In this document: piece by piece, positions 24,101-30,882 of the stretch
Numbering within the stretch: the stretch's first letter is position 1
Layout of the letters: each line of letters starts with the position of its first letter
Assembly (NCBI GenBank): GCA_017617715.1
Contig: JAFZVQ010000056.1
Coordinates: forward strand, 1 to 64,000
Direction of reading: 5' to 3'
Length of the DNA: 64,000 nucleotides
Origin: Bacteroidales bacterium
GTDB taxonomy: Bacteria > Bacteroidota > Bacteroidia > Bacteroidales > UBA932
The notes under the pieces: model-generated
The model's input: the letters and a program-made list of their open reading frames with translations, nothing else
Told to the model about the DNA's origin: nothing
Database searches by the model: none
Made by a program: the position numbers and the translations under genes

Positions 24101-24441
24101 ATACCGACGCTTATTTCCCCCGAGCCCGCGGATACATAGCGGAAATCTCCGGCGGATATCTGAACAGGGTGAACACCCGTTACCTTCAGAATTGCCGTTA
24201 CCTGAGGCTCAAGAACCTCACGGCCGGTTATACCCTGCCTGCCAAATGGACCAAAACAGTTGGCCTGGATAAGGTGAGGGTTTATTTCTCCGGTGAGAAT
24301 CTCACCTGCTGGTCCCCGTTGTACGAGCATTGCGAATATCTGGATGCGGAAGCGATTTCGCATAATGATTCCGAACAATATGGCCGTTCGTTCTATCCGT
24401 GGCAAAAGACGTTTATGTTCGGCGTGGATATCAATTTCTAA
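21166..24441 (+). CDS. SusC/RagA-type TonB-dependent outer-membrane transporter
   Basis: The 1091-residue protein has a signal peptide (LLACSAAALAQ) and a carboxypeptidase-regulatory-like domain (LSGKVYDSSGLGIPGAGIVV) at about residues 24-105. The SusC linker TVVVGYGTQKKVNLTGAI and a TonB plug (DINIRGYTSINGASPMVLID, VESISIIKDGAAAAVYGARA) follow, then a long beta-barrel ending VDINF. It imports a large ligand, usually an oligosaccharide, across the outer membrane using TonB energy. The SusD partner follows 12 nt later. Confidence 0.97.
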   Translation: MSITRRILSTVFLLLACSAAALAQRTLSGKVYDSSGLGIPGAGIVVRGTTNGAVSDINGAWTLGGVKDGEITLEISCLGYSPATVTVQAGQAAVDITLEDDNLMLEETVVVGYGTQKKVNLTGAITAVKGDELQNRTAHNVTSMLQGAVPGLNITTSSGIMNDTPDINIRGYTSINGASPMVLIDGAEGDLSRVNSQDVESISIIKDGAAAAVYGARAAFGVILVTTKSGGESGGKATVRYSGRWGWQSPTTSTNYETRGYWSVYTINKFWDARYPGDKYIKYNDNDMNELLERVNDVTENPARPWVVEETVGGVKQWKYYANTDWYHSLFSDQNPVQQQSVSVTGGGKDFKYYISGLWDRQQGIMKISPDIIDKYQLRARFEGRVNKWITISNNTSYYDQNYSFVGADLANIDRTFSQAAAHGLPIFPFKNPDGSWVYYSQYFVSSYAVANAAHIKFSEGTDKHVERRNDFANTTELNVTPFTGLKLTGNFTFRRRRDHTTARMTNIHYKMYPDTDVLTRATGVGTNQLQEKTNCYNYMSANLLATYENTFGGHHLTAVAGGNYESQYHQYLEAKSYFLISDTLNDLSLAGTDVDGSTNWFIDGSQSEYALLGFFGRFNYDYKGRYLFEISGRYDGSSRFASGHRWGFFPSVSAGWRISEEPFFAPVKGIVNNLKLRASLSSLGNQVVSNYAYIRKISLDSSDYLFGEGALARSASISSPNAGDLTWETVRQYNVGLDAGLFKDRLQFTGEAYIRNTIGMLVSGEAIPAIYGASSPKQNSANLSTRGYEFSLSWKDQFMLAGSPFGYGISANISNYDSYITKYDNNPNGLISDYYVGEHLGDIWGFEANDLFATDEEAQQYASEVDLSYITSGMGFGWKAGDLKYIDSDGDGTIGIGANTVDDPGDRKILGNKYPRLSYGTTFSLDWFGFDISAFFQGTGDHYWYPSRWSFTFWGPFSNPMQTFLRRDFLKDVWDYNNTDAYFPRARGYIAEISGGYLNRVNTRYLQNCRYLRLKNLTAGYTLPAKWTKTVGLDKVRVYFSGENLTCWSPLYEHCEYLDAEAISHNDSEQYGRSFYPWQKTFMFGVDINF

Positions 24442-24453
24442 AAGAGCAAGGAC

Positions 24454-26274
24454 ATGAAAAAGATATGTTGCATTTTCACTTTCCTGACGGTTCTCTTCCT
24501 CGCATCATCTTGTGAGGACGCCTTGAACAAGTATCCGCTGGACGACCTCACGGAAGAGTCTTATTTCGAGAATGCCACCCAGTTGCAATTCTTCACCAAT
24601 TCGTTTTATTCATCCATCCTGCCGGATGTCCCATATGATGAGCAAAGCGACCTGATGGTTGCCACGAATGTGAGCAACACCCTTCTCAACGGCTCCTTCC
24701 GCACCGTGCCCGCTTCCGGTGGCGGATGGTCATGGACCACGCTTAGGAAGATCAATACCTGCCTTGGGAATCTCTATCGTTGCGAAGACGAAGCGGTGCG
24801 TGCGGAATACAACGCCCTCTGCAAATTCTTCCGCGCATGGTTTTATTTCGACAAGATTCGCCGTTTCGGCGACGTCCCATGGGTGGACCATGAACTTGCT
24901 TCAGACGAAGATGATATTCTGTACAAGGCTCGCGACAGCAGGGAAGTCGTCCTGGCCCATATGATAGAGGATATAGATGAAGCCATTGCTGGCCTTCCCT
25001 CTTCATACAGCTCCGGAAAGACTTTCCGTGCTACAAAATGGGCTGCGCTTGCGCTTAAATCCAGATTCTGCCTTTTCGAAGGAACATACAGGAAGTATCA
25101 TGAAGGGGACATAACCCTGTGGACCCTCCCTGCCGACGCCAACCCTCCTTCCTATTATCTAGAGCTTGCTGCCGATGCTGCCGAAGAACTTATGGACCTG
25201 GGGCCGCACAAGCTTTATTCCACCAACCGTCCGGATTACGATTACCAGAACCTCTTCTCGCAGTATGAAGCCGATGCCGGTGAGTATATTCTGGCGATTG
25301 ACTACGATTACGGGTATAAATGCTATCACGATGCGAGCGGTGTCGCACTTCTGCCGGTGTGCGGCCGCAACAGCCCCACAAGGAACTTTATCGACCATTA
25401 TCTTATGGCAGACGGCTCCCGTTATTCATCTGTTTCGGGATGGAGCACCAAGACTTTTGCCGATCAGGTGAAGAACCGGGATCCCAGATTGCACCAGACT
25501 ATAAGGATTCCCGGCTACAACTACACAGTGCTGTCGACCAACAGGACCAGTTTCTGCGACATGGACTGCAGCCTGACCGGATATTCCATCAACAAGTATG
25601 TCATGCGGCCCGACAATCTCGTGATGAATAATATCCGCAGCAACTCCTATAATGATATGCCGGTTATTCGTCTTGCTGAGGTTTATCTCAACTTCGCTGA
25701 GGCGAAAGCCGAACTGGGTACGCTGAATCAGGGCGACCTGGACAAGAGCGTCAACCTTCTGCGAAAGCGAGCAGGCATGCCCGACCTCAATATGGCAAAA
25801 GCCAACGCATCTCCCGACCCGTATCTGACCTCTGAAGATACCGGATATCCCAAGGTGGGAGGCGCTAACAAGGGTGTGATTCTTGAAATCCGCCGTGAAA
25901 GGGTTGTCGAACTTGCATTCGAAGGGCTTCGCTATGCCGACCTGCTCCGGTGGGCCGACGGAGCGAGGATCACCAAGGGCCTCTACGGTATGTATTTCCC
26001 GGGAGCCGGCAATTACGACTGGAACAACGATGGCAAGATAGATATATGCCTCTATAGCGGCTCCAAGCCTTCTACCGACGCCACTTTCGTCTATAAGATA
26101 GGCTCGGACATAACTCTCTCCCAGGGGACCAAGGGCTACGTAATGCCCAATCCCACATACACTTTCTCCTTCGATCCCGAACGGGATTACCTGTACCCGA
26201 TTCCCACCAACGAAAGGGTTCTCAACCACCTGCTTCTCCAGAACCCGGGATGGAACGACGGTTTGAATTTTTAA
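24454..26274 (+). CDS. SusD/RagB-type surface lipoprotein
   Basis: The 606-residue lipoprotein (FLASSCEDALNKYPLDDL) has the SusD N-terminal pattern, with ESYFENATQLQFFTNSFY, and the C-terminal RRERVVELAFEGLRYADLLRW signature. It forms the lid and glycan-binding partner of the SusC barrel encoded just upstream. It lies mid-operon, followed after 12 nt by the BACON lipoprotein. Confidence 0.96.
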   Translation: MKKICCIFTFLTVLFLASSCEDALNKYPLDDLTEESYFENATQLQFFTNSFYSSILPDVPYDEQSDLMVATNVSNTLLNGSFRTVPASGGGWSWTTLRKINTCLGNLYRCEDEAVRAEYNALCKFFRAWFYFDKIRRFGDVPWVDHELASDEDDILYKARDSREVVLAHMIEDIDEAIAGLPSSYSSGKTFRATKWAALALKSRFCLFEGTYRKYHEGDITLWTLPADANPPSYYLELAADAAEELMDLGPHKLYSTNRPDYDYQNLFSQYEADAGEYILAIDYDYGYKCYHDASGVALLPVCGRNSPTRNFIDHYLMADGSRYSSVSGWSTKTFADQVKNRDPRLHQTIRIPGYNYTVLSTNRTSFCDMDCSLTGYSINKYVMRPDNLVMNNIRSNSYNDMPVIRLAEVYLNFAEAKAELGTLNQGDLDKSVNLLRKRAGMPDLNMAKANASPDPYLTSEDTGYPKVGGANKGVILEIRRERVVELAFEGLRYADLLRWADGARITKGLYGMYFPGAGNYDWNNDGKIDICLYSGSKPSTDATFVYKIGSDITLSQGTKGYVMPNPTYTFSFDPERDYLYPIPTNERVLNHLLLQNPGWNDGLNF

Positions 26275-26286
26275 AAAGTATCAAAT

Positions 26287-28290
26287 ATGAGAAAGCTCAT
26301 CTACTTCATGTTTGCGGTTTCCGTGGTTTTCGCGTGCAACCCCAATAATCCCGACAATCCGGACAATCCCGGCGGCAAGGACAATCCTGCCGATGCCAAA
26401 GCCACCGTCGTCCGGGTGGGCACCCAGACTCTGTCTTTCGATGCAATCGGCGCAGAAAGTCAGACCTTGAAGGTCTATGCCGACGGCTCCTGGACTTCCG
26501 AAGCCCCCGATTGGGTGACGTTGGATCCGACTTCCGGGAGCGGCACCGTGACGGTGACGGTCAGCGTGACAGATAATGAGGCTGTGGACGGACGCACCGG
26601 AACAGTGGTTTTCGCCCCGGAACTGTCCTCTACCACCAATGTCCTCACAATACAGCAAAAGGGAGACAACAAGGTCAATATCAAAACCGGACAGGCTTTT
26701 GCCGAATGGCTTGCAAAACTCACCAAAGAGTCTCTGGATGAGGCTCGTCTTGCAGCAGACATCGACATGACCGGCATAACTCTGGTCCCGGCGGAAGATT
26801 TCTCCGGCGTACTCGACGGTGAGGGACATTCCATCAAGAACCTCAAGTCCACGAAGCCGCTTTTCAAGAAGAATAGCGGGACGCTGAAGAATATCGTCAT
26901 AGACGCCAGCTGCTCGTTCGAGCCCGATACTCTCATTTTCGGAGCTCTCGTTGCCCGCAACGAAGGCAAAGTGGATGACTGCACCAACAAGGGCACGGTA
27001 ACCCGTACCATTGCTCCCACATCCAAGGAAAGCAATGTGATTGCAGGTCTTGTCGGGGTATGGGCAGATACTGAAACGACCATCAGTGGATGCAAGAACT
27101 ACGGCAATGTTTCCATCGTGGTGACGGACAACGGCAAGTTCACGACACAAGGCGTCGCCGGCGTGGTCGGATATTGCCGCGGCAATGTTTCTAATTGTGA
27201 GAACTATGGGGACATCAGTCTCTCCGGCGGTTATCATGTCGGTCGCGCCTGCCCTGTCAGGGATCCGTCAGCCCCCGACAATATCGAAACAGGTGAGTTC
27301 TATAACCAGAAAGTCAGTGCTTCAGTGGGCGGTGTTGCCGCATACATTATTGGAACTGCGGACAACTGCAAGAATGAAGGTACAGTGTCGTGGACGGAAA
27401 CCAAGGCGGAGGCTCTGTCTACTTCCCCTGCCCGCATGTTCTGCGGCGGTGTGGCCGGAACATATTACGGAAAGGTGAGTGACTGCGCCAATGCCGGTCC
27501 GGTCAACGTCAAGGTCCTGACCAGCGACAGACAGCCATTCGACGGACAGAATCACCAATTGTGTGTCGGCGGTGTTTTCGGCGCGCTTAACAATCCTACC
27601 AAAGACTCGCCCAGCGGCAACAGGGGTGTGGAAGTGCGGAATTGCAGCAATTCTGGTAAACTTACGTTTGAAGTCTATACCAGCAAGAACTGGATGTGGT
27701 GGGGCGGCGTAATCGGCTGGCCTAATGGCGCTGACAGGATTTGCAACGGCACAATGTACAACTGCAGCAACACGGGAGACTTTGAAATCAACGGCGCCTG
27801 CACATTCCGCGCTGGCGGCGTCGCGGGCGTCTCTCCTAATATGGAAGGCTGTTCCAGCAAAAACAAGATTATCATCAACGGTGCAAGCGGATCCGCCTCC
27901 TGCGGGGGTCTCATTGGCGCGCACTGGGGCGATAAACAGGTAATCAAGGATTGTTCAGTCGTCGTTGAAATCAATTCTGCGGTCAGAATAAACCTTTCCG
28001 CTTTTATCGGCACCACGGACGCGGGTGATGCTGATGAAAATTCCTTCACCCAGGTAGAGGGCGGCTCCGTGGATGGAATCATTTCTCAGAACGGAGACGG
28101 ACCTATGGGACTGGTGATCGGTTTCTGCGACAGCAAGGACCGTCCCGTCACGGTAGGCACTTCTACGGCACCTGTTGAAGTCTCCGGCAAAGTCAATGGC
28201 ACAGCCATCACACAGGAAAATGCCCTCGCCCTGATTTGGGGTAACAATTATGACCCTGCTGTACACAGCCTGAATTATGTCGTTAAGTAG
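26287..28290 (+). CDS. Lipoprotein with BACON domain and GLUG-like repeats
   Basis: The 667-residue lipoprotein (VSVVFACNPNN) has an Asn-Pro-Asp linker (NNPDNPDNPGG). Residues about 40-130 match the BACON pattern (DGSWTSEAPDWVTLDPTSGSGTVTV, with VLTIQQKGD at the end). From about 140 it carries GLUG/beta-helix-like repeats (DIDMTGITLVP, GVLDGEGHSIKNL, CKNYGNVSI, GGVFGALNN). It is probably the surface glycan-binding protein of the operon, in the place of SusE/SusF, and its repeats resemble those of the adhesins at 11701 and 14804. Its 3' end overlaps the next gene by 14 nt. Confidence 0.82.
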   Translation: MRKLIYFMFAVSVVFACNPNNPDNPDNPGGKDNPADAKATVVRVGTQTLSFDAIGAESQTLKVYADGSWTSEAPDWVTLDPTSGSGTVTVTVSVTDNEAVDGRTGTVVFAPELSSTTNVLTIQQKGDNKVNIKTGQAFAEWLAKLTKESLDEARLAADIDMTGITLVPAEDFSGVLDGEGHSIKNLKSTKPLFKKNSGTLKNIVIDASCSFEPDTLIFGALVARNEGKVDDCTNKGTVTRTIAPTSKESNVIAGLVGVWADTETTISGCKNYGNVSIVVTDNGKFTTQGVAGVVGYCRGNVSNCENYGDISLSGGYHVGRACPVRDPSAPDNIETGEFYNQKVSASVGGVAAYIIGTADNCKNEGTVSWTETKAEALSTSPARMFCGGVAGTYYGKVSDCANAGPVNVKVLTSDRQPFDGQNHQLCVGGVFGALNNPTKDSPSGNRGVEVRNCSNSGKLTFEVYTSKNWMWWGGVIGWPNGADRICNGTMYNCSNTGDFEINGACTFRAGGVAGVSPNMEGCSSKNKIIINGASGSASCGGLIGAHWGDKQVIKDCSVVVEINSAVRINLSAFIGTTDAGDADENSFTQVEGGSVDGIISQNGDGPMGLVIGFCDSKDRPVTVGTSTAPVEVSGKVNGTAITQENALALIWGNNYDPAVHSLNYVVK

Positions 28291-29245
28291 ATTATTATTG
28301 GCTGCGGGTATCGTCCTTTCCTTTGGCGTGTTATGCTCATGTAAGGAAGACCCCGATACTCCGGGCGAGCCCGAGAAAGAAAGTGCGGACCTTCTGATCT
28401 GCACTTTCAACATACGTTATCCCGAGCCTGCTGATGGGGACTATATCTGGGAGAACCGCAGGGATGCAGTCTGCAAGTTCATACTTACCCGTAAGCCTGA
28501 TATTATCGGCATGCAGGAGGTGGAAAAGGTGCAGGCGGAGTATATCCTGTCGAAAGTGAAAGACGAATACGGCCTTTATGGTATCGGGCGTGAGACCGGA
28601 AAGGATATACTGAGTTCCACCACCGACGAAACGTCCAAGACCATCCTGTACAAGAAGTCACGTTTCGACCTGTCGGGCAAAGGCACCTTCTGGCACAGCA
28701 ATAATCCGGACCAGGTGTCGGCTAAGAACAAGGCCAACGACTATGGCACCTGGCACACCTCCCACCCTTGGGTTACTTCATGGGTGAAACTTGCCGACAA
28801 AGATAATGTGGGTCGCGCCGTGTGGCTTTTCAATACGCACTACCAGAACAACAAGAACATGACCTCCGTCGCGCCCGGAATCAGGATGATGGAAAGCAAC
28901 CTGCACATAAACAAGATACCTTCTATCACAGGAGGCTCGTTCGGATCCGCAAGTAAAGATCCTGTTTTCCTGATAGGGGACTTCAACTGCAGTTTCACTA
29001 CTGATGAGCTACAGTTGTTGAGGAATGTTCCGCTCGGCTATGCCCGGGAAGATGCGGCAAAGTCCAGCTTCCGCTCGACCGACACAGACAACGGTTATGG
29101 CAAAGGCGGGGCCCTTATCGACCACATATTCTTCTGCGGCCCGCTCAAATGCCTGACCTACACCGTGGACAAGAGGGATTACGGCATTACCTACATCTCC
29201 GATCATTATCCGGTACTGTCTGAATTCAAGTATAGTGATAAATAA
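28277..29245 (+). CDS. EEP-superfamily lipoprotein (secreted phosphoesterase)
   Basis: A 322-residue lipoprotein (SFGVLCSCKED) consisting almost entirely of an EEP domain: LLICTFNIRYP, IIGMQEVEKV (metal Glu), WLFNTHYQNN, FLIGDFNCS, GGALIDHIFF and ITYISDHYPVLSEF with the catalytic terminal Asp-His. All usual catalytic positions appear present. Compared with the first EEP protein of the operon it lacks the fimbrillin-like domain. The start overlaps the BACON gene by 14 nt. Its phosphodiester or phosphate substrate is unknown. Confidence 0.85.
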   Translation: MSLSRLLLAAGIVLSFGVLCSCKEDPDTPGEPEKESADLLICTFNIRYPEPADGDYIWENRRDAVCKFILTRKPDIIGMQEVEKVQAEYILSKVKDEYGLYGIGRETGKDILSSTTDETSKTILYKKSRFDLSGKGTFWHSNNPDQVSAKNKANDYGTWHTSHPWVTSWVKLADKDNVGRAVWLFNTHYQNNKNMTSVAPGIRMMESNLHINKIPSITGGSFGSASKDPVFLIGDFNCSFTTDELQLLRNVPLGYAREDAAKSSFRSTDTDNGYGKGGALIDHIFFCGPLKCLTYTVDKRDYGITYISDHYPVLSEFKYSDK

Positions 29246-29542
29246 ACCTTTCTTTTTTGTTTTGGTGGCTCTGCTTTTATCGGATGGACCCCGCTTTACA
29301 GCGTGGTTACGGGAGTCGGCGGAAAGGATGAGCTTTCCGATGCGATGGCTCTCAGGGCATACCAGAAGAAACTGGGTCGTCAGGAAGACATGGTGATGAT
29401 GAACACCTGGGGAGACAGCAGCAGAGACGGACGAGTGAGCGAATCATTCTGCCTCCAGGAACTGGACAAGGACGGCTGCATCAGCGTCCGCCTGAAATCA
29501 AAAAACAGCTTCTGCGTGTACGAATACTCCCTTACACCTTAA
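29246..29542 (+). pseudogene. Remnant resembling a GH36 alpha-galactosidase, internally deleted
   Basis: From the preceding stop codon one open frame reads GSAFIGWTPLYSVVTGVGGK, then DEMALRAYQ-like sequence and MVMMNTWGDSSRDGRVSESF. The last part looks like the conserved entry to the GH36/alpha-galactosidase barrel. The frame then jumps to a short C-terminal-like stretch (SVRLKSKNSFCVYEYSLTP). No ATG begins the homologous part; GTG 29303 is the first start. The catalytic aspartates that should follow are absent. I read it as a gene with both N-terminal loss and a large in-frame internal deletion. The alternative is a small unknown protein of 79 residues. Confidence 0.55.
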
Positions 29543-30812
29543 AATGCATGACGCTGCGGACCAGCATGGATTCGTCCGCAGCGGTCAGGTATGAGACACA
29601 GTATCGGGTGCCTCCTTTTTCGACGTTCACGACCACGTGGCCGCCTTCGAAGGAGGCGGGGGCGATGTCCTTCATCCATTCGGCGTCGCTGTCTTTTGTG
29701 CGGCGCTCCGCCGGCATGATGGTGGGGCAGATAATGCGGTCGCCCGGGTATAAGCTCCGGTCGGAGAGAAGCTCCATGCAGGGCGGCAGATTGTGGAGCT
29801 GGTCCCAGACGCAGCTCACCCAGACCTGCGGGCGGAGAGCTGCCACCAGCTTGCGGCTCATTGAGTTATGGCCGTGGTGGTTGACCTTGGCCACATTGGC
29901 GGGGCCGCAGATTTCAGCAATATCGTCCTCGATGAAACGCGGCGTGCCGTCCGGATCCTTGAACCGGGCGGAAAAGTCTCCGGCCGTGTAGAATCTGAAG
30001 GGGCCGTAGCTGAAGACCATGCCGAGGCTCATCGCGTTTTCGCTCTTGGTGGCTTTCCCGGCATCCTTGCGTGCCTTGAAAAGATCCTTGACGCTTCCAT
30101 CCGGGAGCGCGATGCAGCCGTTGCCGCAGATGTTGCGCACCTGGAATGACGGGTACTTTCCGGGCTTGCGGAGCTGGACTATCTGGTCAGTGGCGCCGAG
30201 CCTGAACTGCTCGACAGTGAGGCCGCGGTGCTTCTGCATGTAGCTGTAGAAACGTTGCATGTGCCCAACTGTATCTGGGTCGGCATACTTGAGCGTGTCA
30301 GGGAAATCGGGCCAGCAGCGGTCGACAGCCTTGCTGAAGTTCAGGGTCTCGGCAGCCTGCGAGAATCCGCTGAGGGCAAATTCCGCACCGTCACGGATTA
30401 TCTTTTCCGCGTAGAAACGGTCGGAACCGGCGTGGTCGTTGTGGTAATGGGTGAGGAGCATGTAGTCCACGTCGGTGACGGCAGGGTTTACCCGTGTCAC
30501 GTAGCGGGCTATCCACTCGCCGGCGTGCTTCTGAGCGTTTGGAAGGATGGGTACCGCCTTCTCGCCGCGGGCGGCTGCATCGAAGTCGCCGCAGTCCAGC
30601 AGCATGGTGGTGCCGTCTGGGAAGATCAGGAACATGGATTCCGCCACTCCGGTGTAGATGAAGTGTATTTGAAACTGTCCTTCTTTCCAGCCCTGCCAGG
30701 GCTGACCCACGGCTGAGTCACGCCGCCCCATTGCGAATGCTTTCTGCCAGTCCGTCAGGCAAATGGCCGCTCCGCCAAGCACTGATGCTTTAATGAAATC
30801 CCGTCTGTTCAT
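29532..30812 (-). CDS. Tat-exported metallo-beta-lactamase-fold hydrolase (ComEC-like)
   Basis: The 426-residue protein begins MNRRDFIKASVLGGAAICL, a twin-arginine signal. The MBL-fold metal site THYHNDHAG (His122, His124, Asp126, His127) is followed by FYTAGDFSARF and a downstream VNHHGHNSM, an arrangement like the soluble domain of ComEC-type proteins. It should be a periplasmic or surface hydrolase acting on phosphoesters or similar bonds; the substrate is unknown. It is transcribed away from the LamG gene and overlaps the GH36 remnant by 11 nt at its 3' end. Confidence 0.83.
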   Translation of the reverse strand: MNRRDFIKASVLGGAAICLTDWQKAFAMGRRDSAVGQPWQGWKEGQFQIHFIYTGVAESMFLIFPDGTTMLLDCGDFDAAARGEKAVPILPNAQKHAGEWIARYVTRVNPAVTDVDYMLLTHYHNDHAGSDRFYAEKIIRDGAEFALSGFSQAAETLNFSKAVDRCWPDFPDTLKYADPDTVGHMQRFYSYMQKHRGLTVEQFRLGATDQIVQLRKPGKYPSFQVRNICGNGCIALPDGSVKDLFKARKDAGKATKSENAMSLGMVFSYGPFRFYTAGDFSARFKDPDGTPRFIEDDIAEICGPANVAKVNHHGHNSMSRKLVAALRPQVWVSCVWDQLHNLPPCMELLSDRSLYPGDRIICPTIMPAERRTKDSDAEWMKDIAPASFEGGHVVVNVEKGGTRYCVSYLTAADESMLVRSVMHFKV

Positions 30813-30838
30813 GGAGGCAAAATTAGCAATAAAATTGC

Positions 30839-30860
30839 TATATTTGTGTGTTCGGGCACA
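30839..30860 (+). promoter_or_regulatory. -7 box and degenerate LacI-type operator (site 5) before the LamG gene
   Basis: TATATTTG (30839-30846) is a -7 box, and immediately after it TGTGTTCGGGCACA (30847-30860) matches 11 of 14 positions of the operator palindrome. Flanking bases extend both arms (GTGTG...CACAC). No clear -33 is present. The placement relative to the -7 box is the same as at sites 1, 2 and 4. Confidence 0.5.
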
Positions 30861-30882
30861 CTTTTCCCGGCTCTATGGCGAT

